Shown here in pieces: positions 25,202 through 36,230 of a DNA stretch of 64,000 nucleotides. Origin of the DNA: Oscheius dolichura. Lineage: Eukaryota; Nematoda; Chromadorea; Rhabditida; Rhabditidae. The stretch spans positions 4,278,001-4,342,000 of the forward strand of contig OW051495.1 in assembly GCA_932521035.1 (NCBI GenBank). Reading direction: 5' to 3'. Positions within the stretch are counted from its first letter, which is position 1, and each line of letters starts with the position of its first letter. The translations under genes and the position numbers were made by a program. The notes under the pieces were generated by a model that was not told the DNA's origin, ran no database searches, and saw nothing but the letters and a program-made list of their open reading frames with translations.

Positions 25202-27397
25202 TCATTTCTGATCAGTAGATGACGGACTCCAGACTTCTTCGACCTCCTTCATCACCCGGAGACACATTTCCTCCTCGAAGGGAAGGGTGGCCACCTGGAC
25301 CGAACACGGCAGGCCGACACTCGTCCTGCTGGCGTCTCTCTGGACCCGCAGGGCCAGGTTGTAGCCTGGAACTGTCAGGGAAGGGACGGGGAGGACTCAC
25401 CACAGGGGAACTCCTTCTCGTCCAACAGAAGCCGGTCATCGTCGTGGGTGACTTTTCCAGTCGGGACCACTCCCGAGGGGAAGTCGACCATGTTGAAGAA
25501 GCCGGTGGAGAAGGCGGCCGTAGACAATTTGGAGGGATAGCTGTGGGGGACGGCGGCCACCGGGAATGCCGGGCAGACGAGGGCGTCTATTCCCAGACTC
25601 TGCCAGTAGTCGATAAACTGTCAACGGGAATTTTTTTTATCTATGTATACGGATACCTTTTTACGGTACACGTCACACATTTCCTGGGTATACCGAAGGT
25701 CTTGGAGATCGGAGACATAGGACCGGCAGATGGCGGCCATTTGGGGACTGATCCCGCTGATGAGATGGGAGACGACCCAGCGGAGACAACGGGGGACCTG
25801 AAAAGGTGAGGATGGGGGCAGGGGAAAGGGCACCTTCAGGAGGGTGACGAACTGCTTCAGGTACGGGTCGACGATGTCGTTCTCGTACAGAGACCGGGTA
25901 TAGGCACCCCCGTCGGGCATGAGCAACTGAAACGGGATAGAAGGAGCAGGGGGACACGCTACCTTGTAGAATAGAGAGACGGCCTCGTTCACGTCGGGGA
26001 TCTCGAACCTGACCAGGGAGTGCCCCTTCGATTTGAGTTTCTCAACCGTGTCCAGTACGGAGCGCCTCATAGAAGGGACAGCCGGACAATACCCGTCGAA
26101 ATCGAAATATCCGATTCGTAAGGGCTTCGACGTATTGGATATGGCCTGAACAGCGTGGCATTGTGACAAAAAGGCAGGGAAACCTGTCGGTTCAGGGGAA
26201 TCAGGGGGGACAGTGGGGTGACCTCTCGATATTCGGGGGTGCCCACGGTCAGTTCCAGCAGATCTATCTGATCGTCTACGGTCTTTGTGAAGTAGCCAAA
26301 ACTCAGTCCTAGTCGACCTCGGCCCGGAATTCCTCCGTGTGTACCGGTCACCACGAATCGATCTACAGAAGGGAGAAATGTCGAAAATATATGGAAAATA
26401 TGCCTTGAGTTGGTTTGAGAGAGACAAGTCCGCAGGCGGAAGCGGGAATCCTCAGGCTGCCAGCCAGATCACTTCCTATTCCGAAGGGGGAGCCACCTCC
26501 CGCGAGGAGAGCCGCTTCACCGCCCGATGAGCCACCCGGACTTCTGAATCACCTTATTACGGCGTTTCACATGGTGGGTTGCCTCAAAAGATCGTGGGGA
26601 TTCTTGGTTGTTCCGTAAACGGAATTGGTGCAGACGAATGATAGGAGCCCTTGGGGGATGTTGGTGAAGACAAAGGGTACCTTCGAATAAATTGTCCCTA
26701 TTTCCTCGGATTACCTACCGCTCCCAAATTTTTCAAATATGTAACAAACGAACAATCTTCCTCTTTCGGGATCTCCAACCATTTTGCTAGCCCAATAGTG
26801 CAATCGTAACCTAAAGGTACGTTGTCAGCACCAATTCGATCGTAACCTCTCATAAAAAAGTTTGCCTTGATACTGAAGGGGATGCCAAACAGAGGTGGCT
26901 TACTGGCCTTTCCATGCCATTCCTCATCCACATCTTTTGCTATTTTAAATGCCTACAAATGAGTAACTACTGAATTTCGCAGAACAATAGCCACATCTCT
27001 AAATATTTCAGTGCAACAATTTAGCCGCTCATTGACAAGAAGACATTTCCAAACATAAGCCTCCAACACTTGAACGGCTGTATAGTCATCCCTTTGAAGA
27101 GCACCTGTATCAATGATCAGATGTAAATATTGGGAAACGTACTTCTCAACTCGGGAAAGGGAAGCTCTACAATAGTTTTATACCGTGTTAAAACGGTTTC
27201 ATCTTGCGTTTCTACCATTTGACGCCATTCGGAAAACCCTTGTAAGCGAGCCGCCTGAGATCGTTTGATAGCTTTTTTACAATTCGATGTTGCTCCCCAT
27301 AGCTGAAATATTCTATTTATAAGGTCTTTGCTCCCTAGAAAACACCTACTCTCCACAATATAGTATTCATGAAGACGAATACGGTTGCAAGAACCAT
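25202..27397 (-). CDS. Fatty acid amide hydrolase (FAAH-B), spans the GC/AT border
   Basis: Second amidase-signature lipid amide hydrolase. The start at 27397 gives an N-terminal membrane helix ([19 protein letters not shown]). Then come [37 protein letters not shown] (catalytic Lys), [33 protein letters not shown] (bridging Ser), [13 protein letters not shown] (nucleophile Ser) and a C-terminal half with [18 protein letters not shown] and [18 protein letters not shown]. The triad appears intact. Exons upstream of about 26.65 kb use AT-ending codons and those downstream use GC-ending codons, so the gene crosses the composition border. One intron (26544-26582) appears to use a GC donor. It is oriented away from FAAH-A; the two differ enough that they are old paralogues rather than a recent duplication. 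Confidence 0.92.
26544..26582 (-). other. Candidate GC-AG intron in FAAH-B (39 nt)
   Basis: Splicing TTGAG|GCAACC...GATTCAG|AAGTCC restores the family sequence [16 protein letters not shown] exactly. The only nearby GT donor would add four residues (QPTI-like) inside the catalytic loop. All other introns I traced in the window begin with GT. Confidence 0.65.
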
Positions 27398-27770
27398 AAG
27401 AAGTGCCCCAGTCAAACTTGTGACACTCACCGAGTTTCCCATTGTAGGCTATAGAGATTATAAATCTGATAATAAAAATATACACCGGTAGATATTGTTC
27501 GATCACACGGGAAGATAATATGAAATGGGCCGGCTTTGAAGATTTATATACAGCTCAAAAGTACTGAAATATTTATATTCGATGCATGTTTATGGGCAAA
27601 AATGGTTATATATATAGTCCGTACGTACTTTGCTGACTGTTTTATTCCGACGTGAGCGACTCAAGTTACGTGATAAAAAGGTTTTTTACTGCAATAGATT
27701 GAAAAAAGGAGTGGGGGTGTTGGCAAACATTAGCTGCTACTAGAGTAATTCGTAGCTTCTGGAAGGACGC
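27398..27770. other. Divergent promoter region, FAAH-B / unrecognised gene
   Basis: AT-rich 373 nt between two divergent starts. Contains ATATATATAG and GTACGTAC words; no gene seen. Confidence 0.4.
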
Positions 27771-28808
27771 ATGAAGCAAGAACAACATGTGATACAAATT
27801 CATTTACAGATGCCGTGGTGCCCAGATCAAAATGTAGTGAGAGTCGTTGATGAATTTTTCGAAGTATTAACGTTAGCAACAAGAAGACTCGTAAAGTTTT
27901 ATCCAGCAGTATGTAATTTACAAGATTCGGAACTGCGTAAAGGTATGTAAAGATTCCATTACTATCAAGCTCTGTGCTTATTACCATCGCGATAAATCAC
28001 TGTCTCCTTTATTTTCATTGGTACATTGGAATTTTCAGAATTTCAAAATCTTTTTCTAGTTGGAGATACGGCACGAAAACAACTAATCGAATGGAAGAGA
28101 AAAATAGAGAAAGGTATATCTATCTATCAAATTAATTTTATACCTGATTCCAGCCCAACATGGACAGTGTCTCCTACAAGAAAGTCAAAAGAACAATTTA
28201 AGTATGCTTAGAAAGGCGTCTAGTAAATTGAAAGAATTGCATATAAAAGCATATAAGTGATTTATTTTTTGGCTCTTTTTATGATAAATTTAGATTTTCC
28301 ATTGACGACGAAATTCAACAAGATGCACTCGATTTGGCAAACATTCGGTATGAAGAACTGTCTTTCAGGAAACTAGTAAGTTTTCTTTTTTCCACAATAT
28401 AGTTTAGGATTTATCGTTCACTCTTAGTTCTCGTGCTCACACAGAAGACTCAGAGTCAGAGCTTGAATCTGACATCACACCAACAGGTTACGAAGAATTA
28501 AACTATGACTTTGATCTAGAAAATAAGACATTATTAAAGGTAATACTTTTGGTTTCAGTAATTGTGTTGTTTTCGAGAAAAGTGGTCGAAGAAGTATCAT
28601 ACGCTTTTGAAAGCATAAAACAAAAGAGTCACTGTCTAAACTGTAATAAGAGACTAATCAAGAATCTAGATAAAAACATCCTAAAATGTAAATTGCTGTT
28701 GAACACTGAACCATACAAGTTTAGCAAATATGCCCTCATAATAAATGAGGTTCGAAGTTTATCTTTTCTTTTTACAATTTTTAGGTTGTTTTTCGCGTGC
28801 ATACATAA
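27771..28808 (+). CDS. Unrecognised soluble protein, about 250 aa, six exons
   Basis: I do not recognise this family. Splicing through short introns gives one continuous frame: exon 1 27771-27942 (MKQEQHVIQIHLQMPWCPDQ..., ELRK), exon 2 from 28039 (EFQNLFLVGDTARKQLIEWK), then AQHGQCLLQESQKNN, SIDDEIQQDALDLANIRYEE, an acidic Ser/Glu patch (EDSESELESDITPTGYEE) and a final part with VVEEVSYAFESIKQK and a CxxC pair (HCLNCNKRL), ending VVFRVHT. No signal peptide or TM segment; predominantly helical. Consistent phasing at every junction and absence of stops support a real gene. It converges with Sen2, about 260 nt away. Confidence 0.65.
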
Positions 28809-29069
28809 ATTATTTAGTCATGGAGACGGAAAATCCGTACCAATTTTTATTGCGATTACACCCTGTATCCTGTAAATGTTTATACACATATAAAAATTAA
28901 CATGTATCAGTGGGATCTATCAATAGTACCGGCAGGAAGGTAGAAGGCTGAAGGTTCGACGTTGTCTATACCAATTTTCCATTTCTCTTTCAAATACTCG
29001 TATGCTGTTGCGGAAAAAAAGTAGTTGTTGTTATTAGCTAGAAATGATTTGAGTAGCCGTAGAGAAAAC

Positions 29070-29927
29070 TCAAACCTCAACCGTTATTTGCGGCAGGCAA
29101 TTGAAGTTGCAGTTATATAAGGAGGGTGGAACTGTTACTCGAGCAATGATACAAGCCTGTACTAGTATACTTTAGCTGCTACTCTGAGTTCTTACCTTTC
29201 TTACGTTGAATAAGGCTCTATTTAACGCTACGAACTCTTCGGAAGAGAATTCCGAATTAATTTTAACAGCTGCTGAAGCATGATAACTTTCTGGTCCGTC
29301 ACGATAGATGACTAAAAACGATATAAAGTTATCTGAAAGTAGCATACTGTAGTGGCATCCAAAGGAGATTCCAGGCCGAACTATCCACCCTAACTTTCTG
29401 AGTTTAAAGTATACAGCAATTTTTTCGATTGATCCTCTTTCACACATATACTTCCATAAATCATCTAAAGAAAATGAAGTGTATATATAAACATACCTTT
29501 ACTGAGACAGTCTTTCCCTAGAAAAACTCGGAGCATTTCTTTTTCACATCCAAGATAGGCCCCTTCTTCGGGTGATAAACGCAGACTTGGAATTTCCAGT
29601 AGCTTTTCTAAAAAAATATAACCGATTTAGTTATTGTTCTAATCGAACCTCCCCAAATAGAATGATCAGATTCATTTTCATCCGAGTCCTTTTGAAGATG
29701 TGAAGCTATCTTATCTTGACGATCGCCTAAACATTGGCCAAAATGACCCTACATGAATTTGTGTTGTTGAAAACTTGCTCATATGCAAGTACCTGTTTTT
29801 GTAACGTCAAAATGTCATGCGAATCGACAAAAATACTACCGAAATGGATTCGCGCTGTTATAGGGTTCGCAGGAAGAACCATAGTAATATGAGATGCTGT
29901 TTTTTCATCAAAATGCAATAGATCCAT
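29070..29927 (-). CDS. TSEN2: tRNA-splicing endonuclease subunit Sen2-like
   Basis: Catalytic subunit of the nuclear tRNA-splicing endonuclease. The N-terminal part has VLPANPITARIHFGSIFVDS, then the GHFGQCLGDRQ stretch (compare GxFGKG in Sen2) and RLSPEEGAYLG (compare L.L.EEAFFL). The nuclease domain has YFKLRKLGWIVRPGISFG, then HYIIYRDGPESYHASAAV with the catalytic His. A Lys near FNVRK fits the third triad residue, and the domain closes ARVTVPPSLYN, CLPQITVEV. The 3' end is my best model: the stop at 29070-29072 follows naturally, but an open stretch at about 28917-29030 could be an extra exon. It lies 188 nt downstream of the ACP stop on the same strand. TTTCAG occurs about 30 nt before the ATG. 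Confidence 0.82.
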
Positions 29928-30114
29928 CACTATATCTTATGCAATAGGTGTCCACTGAAAGGTGAGATGTATTTAACCGCTACACTTCTTGCTCATGTAA
30001 ATGTAAAATATCTTAAGATACTAATATTAGTAGTAGCGGAGAAAGTGGAAGAAATAAAGATAGCTTTAGAAACTTTTTATTAAAAACGACGTTATCCTAG
30101 AAGTATCATTTCTG

Positions 30115-30653
30115 CTACTCGTAAACATCCTCTTTATCACAGATATATTGAAATATATCTCGAGGAGTTTTGAACTTATCTGCATCTCCATCCGGTATTT
30201 CAAACCTAAAGAATATTAAACCGGGGTGATAAATATTGGTTTCCGACTCACCCAAACTCTTCTTCCATTGCCATGACCATTTCAACGTGATCAAGCGAAT
30301 CCAATCCCAGATCCTGCATGCAATTATACACCAATAATTGTGTAAATACCAACCTTAGAAAAATCCGAATCCATTGTTAGCTTTTTGGGGTCAATTTTGT
30401 CGTAAAGGCTGAGGACAAGCACAATGCGATCCTCAAGTGTTTTTTTCGTTAAGGGTGCCTTCAGAATTAATTATATTAACAAGAATAGTAAATATACCTT
30501 GGCAGAATAGCATCGAAAATTGTTTTTATAGCCACTTGAAGATTGGATGTATGTTAAAGCTGGCTGGCGAATATGATAACTAGTTGAACTGTATGAAAGA
30601 CAGCGATGGCCTACTCCTCTTGATAGCCGAATTAAATTAACGAGCAGACGCAT
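30115..30653 (-). CDS. NDUFAB1: Mitochondrial acyl carrier protein (NDUFAB1 type)
   Basis: Carrier of acyl chains in mitochondrial type II fatty acid synthesis and a subunit of respiratory complex I. The product has a basic, Ser-rich presequence (MRLLVNLIRLSRGVGHR) consistent with mitochondrial import. The ACP domain follows: TLEDRIVLVLSLYDKIDPKK, DLGLDSLDHVEMVMAMEEEF with the Ser that receives phosphopantetheine, and FEIPDGDADKF. Four exons with short introns. The start is 224 nt after the DHX34 stop and the stop 188 nt before Sen2, all on the minus strand. Confidence 0.93.
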
Positions 30654-30875
30654 TGCGCCAATAGCAAATCTTGGCGGTGGTAATGCTAAAATGTGGCATT
30701 AGTTGAACAGAAAATGTGAGGAACTAAATTTAAAACAAATACAATTTTTCACAACGCAAGGAAATTACTTGACGGGTTAAACGCTAAACAACACAGGAAC
30801 ATTCGACCATTTGAGATAAAATATACGAATAGAAGGAACATCCAAAATCTGATAATTATGATGGAATACTGAATA

Positions 30876-30881
30876 TTTATT
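30876..30881 (-). terminator. AATAAA overlapping the DHX34 stop codon
   Basis: The minus-strand string GAATAAATA contains both the TAA stop and AATAAA, implying a very short 3' UTR if it is used. That would suit processing within a polycistronic transcript. Confidence 0.4.
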
Positions 30882-33800
30882 CTTCTTCTAATTTTGGACG
30901 TTTTTCCGCTTCCGCAGAAACATTATTTTCACGTTCTTTTTGCCGTTTTAGTAGAAGGCTGTAATAAGACGGTTTTTCTGCAGGCACATTCTTCGTTTCC
31001 TTTTCTGGGCTCTCAGATTTCTCTCGAGTTATTTCTTCAGATAATTCCTAAAAATGTACTTCTAATAACACTTTCGGAATTCTATTCCTTCAAAGGGGAC
31101 AAAACGCAGCAAAATGAGAAGTGCTCTACAAACTCCTTCGTTTCTTTTACTACTAGGATGGTGGATAAGTCCTGTCAATCGTCTCATAACTTTTCACAGA
31201 GACTGTTTTACGGGACGTGTAAGCACTTCCTATGTACAGCGCCGAGTAGCTGATCTAGCAAAACAAAGCAAAAATAAAATTCCATGTAATTGAGAAATTT
31301 ACCGAGCATTTCAAAAAAAGTTAACTTTGCCAATTTCGCTGGTGCGGTATGTTCCCGACCAGCTCTGGAAAAACTGAATACAACGTTCGATCGGGTTCGA
31401 AGAGCTGATCAAAACCATATGTGCAATTATTATTTTCCCTGGAAAATGAAAATTTTCCAAAATGTGGCCAGATGGCAAATGGTTGAAATTATGACCGGAG
31501 AGGTCGAGGGTTCGATCCCCCTCGGCGTCAATCTTCTACACCCCCTTTTGCTTTTTTGCTTGAAACTTTTTTAGTTTAGGTCCAGAAAATGTTTTGACTA
31601 AAATTTGACCGCCAGGCTTAGCATCGGGGGTAACAAGGAAAATAGAAATGAGAAAAAAAACTAGTACAATCTGCCATAAATATAGTGAAAACTAGTTAAA
31701 TCTGATGCAAAAAAATTTTCTAGACCTAAACTAAAAAATTGTCTTTTTCTTTTTGTTGCTGCAGCTTTACCTTGATATAAAAAGGTGGGTTCTGCAAAAA
31801 AGAAAAAAGCAAAAGAGAAGATAAAAGATTGACGTCGAGCGGGATCGAACCTTCGACCTCTGCGGTCATAATTTCAATACGCACTGCGCCATTTAGCCAG
31901 TTTTTGGAAAATCTTAATTTTCCAAGGAAAATAAAAGTTTTATGTGGTTTTAATCAGCTCTTCGAACCCGATCGAACGTTGTATTCAGTTTTTCTAGAGC
32001 TGGTTGGGAACATACCGCACCAGCGAAATTGGCAAAGTTAACTTTTTTTGAAATGCCTGGTAAATTCCGCAATTACATGGAATTTTTTTGGCTTGTTTTG
32101 TTAGATCGGCTACTCGGCGCTGTACATAGGAGGTGCTTACACGTCCCGTAAAACAGTCTCTGTGAAAAGTTATGAGGCGATTGACAGGACTTATCCACCA
32201 CCCTAGTAGTTATAACAAGTCTGTTACGCGAAATAAAACTTACCTCTTCATCCATCTCTTCTAAATCAATAGCACTTTCCAAAGCTAATTTTTCATCGAC
32301 TTCAATAATTACCTGACCATCAGGGTCATAAAAGCCTTGATTTAGTAGTTCTCTTGGAGGCTCAACCATCCGTTTGTATCTAAGACTAGAATAATACAAC
32401 GATTTGAAAACTCACTGTAATGGAATTCCGCCTTTTTCTATTATGTTAAAAAACTCATTTATGCGACTTTGTATTGTCTGATGGTCAAAATCTTTCTTTG
32501 CCAATTTTCTGATTAAACCTAATAAGTAATAGTCGTATTAGAAACACATACCTTGGTGCATCTCTTCTCGGATCTCCTTTACTTGTTGAATAATGTTTAT
32601 ACAATCTCGTTGGTATTTAAAAATTATTTCCAAAAAATCGTCAATTAATACTGTATTCCAATCACGGCATATCACCTGTAAATCTCTAAAGTTGTGCTTT
32701 ACTGTTTTATATTTTACTTTTTTAGCAGATAAGAGTACTATTAGAATAGGAATGGGTAGAACATTACAAACATATGATTTCGTTGTTTCCAAGAGCAATC
32801 CATAATTTAAAATTTGATGATAATTTGATGTATTTTGGCTGTCGGGTTGAGGGTCCAGTGATTCTATTCTTACTGTAACAATAAAATAAACAGCTACCTG
32901 AATGATACTGAGCTAATGCAGAATTTGGATGAATCTGAGAGAAAGGTTTCATTCTTGTGTGTACAAAAAGTTCTTGCCCTGACTTGTATTTATTTAATGG
33001 ATCTAGTAAAGCAAAATTAGGATACAATCCTACTGAAATAATGGCACGAATAATCTATAATTGAAATGTGTATTTTAAAAATAATCATGCCTGAATGTCC
33101 CTGCTTCTCAGTCTGTGACTTTTCAGTATATTATTAACATCTAGATTTTTGTGGCTTAATAGAAATTCTACTGTGCTGACGTCGGCTGTCATAGGGTTTG
33201 TTTCATCTTAAAAGTATTATAAAATAGCGGTTTAAAACAATTACCATCTTCTTCATTTTCTGGTGCAAAAAGCTCGTCGAAATGTTTGTCAGCTTTAAGA
33301 ACTTTCTGCTGCTTGCCCTTATTCCTAGCATCACGTTTCATATCAAACAACTTTTTTCTATCACCAGCATCCATTCTTCTTTGTCGCGAGTCTTCAAGGC
33401 TGATATCATGTAGCGGTTTAACAAGGCCAGTGTCTTCCAAATTTTTTCTAATGTAATATTTGACAGCAATAACAAAAGGCTACCTGTACTGATGTCGCAA
33501 TTTACTGATCTCATACAAACGATGCTCATCAATGCCATTTTCGTGACACCATCTTCGTGCTCCTCCTGAGCCTACCTTTAGTTCCACCCATTCACGAAAC
33601 ACATTGATGAGGGTAAACGGATCACCAAGTCTGCTAGCCAACGATTCTCTTCGTTTAATTATATCTAATTCTCTGCAAGTAAGCTTTAAACTGTTTATAT
33701 ATAAAAATGAACCTGAATGACCTGCTAGTGAAGGGACTTTGTATCGAAAGCCCTGCAGCAAGTGTGAGCATGACTTCTGTTTGATTCGAAATGCAACCAA

Positions 33801-36007
33801 AAACGAGCATCTGGATCATTCAAAATGAAAATGAAGGTTGAAGATAACCTTAGCAACCGAGACTTCGACAGGAATCTTCGCAATAGTGTATCCAAGAGTG
33901 GTTAATTCGTTTGGCTTATCTGGATAAACAACTCCTTGAAATTTGAGCATTTCGATAGCTTCATTTAATGCGTCTTCGGAAGGCCTTTCAATAAATGGAA
34001 ACGTTTTGGGATCCACTAAACAGATCATAAAAACAATTTTAAAACTCACATGCTAAATTCAAACTCAGCATTCTTAGCACCATTTCTTGAAGCGAGACTC
34101 GGTTGATTTCAGATTGAGTAAAATCTTCAAACTTTTCGTACTGTTCTGTTGAGTAAAGACGATAGCATATCCCTGGACCCGTCCTGCCAGAACGACCCGA
34201 AAGAAAGCATAGACGTTTCAAGCAGTTTAAAGACCTTTTCGTTGGTTGGCAGACGCTTTTGATACCCAAAATTCACTTAATTTTTGCGTTCCAGTTGACG
34301 AATCATATTTTATGTGATTCACCTAAATCAAAGTCAAAGCGAGTAAAGCTAAACTGAGTAGAAAAATACCTTGCCAGAATCAATGACGAAACGAATCCCA
34401 TCAATGGTAACAGATGTTTCGGCAATATTCGTAGACAGAATACACTTTCTTACTCCTGGAGGGGCAACGTCGAAAACTTTGTCTTGTTCCTCCACTGAAA
34501 GCATACTAGACAGGAAATGTGCTAAGAAAATTCTATGAACCTGTGTAAAGTTAAGATAATCCATCCTTTGCTAACTTCTGCGTATGTTTTAAGTGATTCA
34601 GCAACTTTAGTGATCTCTGCAACACCGTTTAGAAATATGAGAGCATCTCCTCTCTCAGTGGAAGGCACTTCCTTATCTATGAGCTACAAAAACGTTATTA
34701 TCTACCGTGCTCATCCACCTCTAAAGCTTGGACGTATGGCTGTGGATCAATTTTATAAGATTTCTTTTCTTTTTCTGCTATCAATTGCTTGATAGGACGA
34801 TAAATCAGCTTGATTGGAAATAATCTACCTGGAACCTTACAAAAATACTTAATTAGAATCGTTTATTAATCTTACTTGGATTACGGGAGCATCGGGAAAG
34901 TATCCAGAAAATAACTCCAGATTTATTGTAGCCGACATAAGAATGAGTTTTAAATCTGCTCGTTTCTGTGTTAGATCACGCAGCAACCCAATTAAAAGAT
35001 CTGATGATAAATGCCGTTCATGTACTTCATCCAATATTATAATCTAAAAATGAGCTGTAAAATAAGTATGGAGAATTACGTTGTATTGGTTTAACAAAGA
35101 ATCTTGTTCCATTTGCCGGAGAAGGAGACCTTCGGTCAGAAATAACATTTTTGTTTTCTGTGACTTTGTTGTTTCGAAACTGAACGACAATATTGAGAAA
35201 TATTATTTTTTTTAACCGTATCTGGTAAGCAACTTGACTGCCATATGTATTTAAGGTTTCATAAGCTACTCGTCTTGCTAATGCTGTACATGCTATTCGT
35301 CTAGGTTGTGTACACGCTATTCCTGTATATCCACCCTCTAACAAATACTGGGGTACCTGATAGTATACAAATAAATGGGATCAAAAATTGCTCCAAACCT
35401 GTGTACTCTTCCCGCAACCAGTATCTCCAGCTATAATCATCACTTGATGCTCTTTTATAAATGACAGGATTTCGTGTTTTCGTTCAAATATTGGCAGTTC
35501 GTGCTGCAATTTCCGAAGATCCCTCAATTTTTTAAACTTTTGTTCATTTAAAAAATCTAAGGACAACTGCACTACATATTGAAAATGACGTATAAGCCAT
35601 ACTGGTATCTAAAACACAAGAGTGAGTTTCGAAAAAATTAACTCACATGACTTAGAGAACTCGGTACGGCAACGTCGATAAGTTGTGACATGGCAAAATA
35701 TCGTTTGCTTAGGTCTTGGGGAATTCCTAGCCCATCAAATTGGGTATGACTCAGATCAAAGTGGTCATCGGATTCTCCTCCATTTCTACAAAAAAAATCC
35801 TAAGAGAAACATTTAATACCTGAGAAATCGTTGAAAGTAAGCGTTGATGAACTGAATTTGTACATTCCGGGTATCACCGCCGATTCGCCTAGGGGTTTTA
35901 GTCTTTTCTGCTTCTACAATTCCGGATGTCGCGTGATATGGATCAACATAATGGTGGAAAAGAGCTGATTTGTGTTTGTCGTAATCTTCTCTACTAACGG
36001 CGTACAT
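30877..36007 (-). CDS. DHX34: DEAH-box RNA helicase DHX34 (SMGL-2)
   Basis: RNA helicase that promotes UPF1 phosphorylation in nonsense-mediated decay. DEAH motifs in order: [10 protein letters not shown], Ia [32 protein letters not shown], then [20 protein letters not shown], followed by a [16 protein letters not shown] motif. A winged-helix/ratchet part follows ([19 protein letters not shown]), then the family-specific block [33 protein letters not shown], which matches DHX34 rather than other DEAH helicases. A DHX34-type C-terminal region and a short acidic/basic tail ([18 protein letters not shown] ... KRPKLEEE) end the protein. About 20 exons; introns mostly 35-50 nt. The final intron (31048-32242) is 1,195 nt and is filled by the mariner-type fold-back element. 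TTTTAG lies 3 nt before the ATG. The stop codon overlaps an AATAAA. Confidence 0.9.
31430..31535 (+). repeat. tRNA-like segment in left arm of the fold-back element
   Basis: B box GGGTTCGATCCCC near 31508-31520, preceded by GACCGGAGAGGTC and followed by T-rich sequence. The A-box region here has decayed compared with the right arm. Confidence 0.6.
31825..31900 (-). repeat. tRNA-like segment in right arm of the fold-back element
   Basis: On the minus strand, A box TGGCGCAGTGCG (31880-31891), then GACCGCAGAGGTCG and B box GGTTCGATCCCG (31841-31853). A and B boxes are well kept, but no cloverleaf with a paired acceptor stem is visible. Confidence 0.6.
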
Positions 36008-36180
36008 AAACTAAAATGTCTGTAAGTATATATAACCTAAGCGAGAAGCAGAGGAGAAAGAAGATGAGGGTGTGGAATAGATAATAGAGACAAACGGAAT
36101 ATAGAGAGTGCGAAATATAGGAATACACCGAGTTGAGGACGTATATTGATCAAACAAATTCTGGTCAGAATAAAGTAGAC

Positions 36181-36186
36181 TTTATT
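36181..36186 (-). terminator. Polyadenylation signal AATAAA (YxTL-repeat gene)
   Basis: AATAAA on the minus strand, 45 nt past the stop codon of the YxTL-repeat gene. Confidence 0.6.
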
Positions 36187-36230
36187 GCCAAGTCATTCGA
36201 CTGAATCTACAAAAAGAATCTTTGCTCAAA

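Larger units (their letters stand above)
31153..32216. mobile_element. Mariner-type fold-back element (non-autonomous, 1,064 bp)
   Basis: Two long inverted arms, about 31153-31600 and 31710-32216, flank a spacer of about 100 bp. The ends are CTAGGATGGTGGATAAGTCC and, reversed, CTAGGGTGGTGGATAAGTCC, flanked by TA on both sides (31151-31152 and 32217-32218). The TA target and the GGNTGGTGNATAAGTCC ends are as in mariner elements. No transposase is present, so it depends on an enzyme supplied elsewhere. Each arm includes the same tRNA-like segment with a pol III B box. Arms are highly similar but not identical. It lies in the last DHX34 intron and contributes no plausible exon. Confidence 0.85.

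Noticed and set aside
26600-26700. Assembly chimera joining two organisms at the composition border
   Set aside because: A single conserved FAAH protein runs across the border with correct phase, and both sides use the same intron style.
28917-29030. Extra C-terminal exon of Sen2
   Set aside because: The frame is open, but no donor/acceptor pair joins it in phase and the family normally ends near the earlier stop; left as a possibility only.
31160-31255. Short peptide shared by both fold-back arms as DHX34 coding sequence
   Set aside because: The shared peptide comes from the inverted repeat itself; the DHX34 frame closes properly when the whole 1,195-nt intron is removed.
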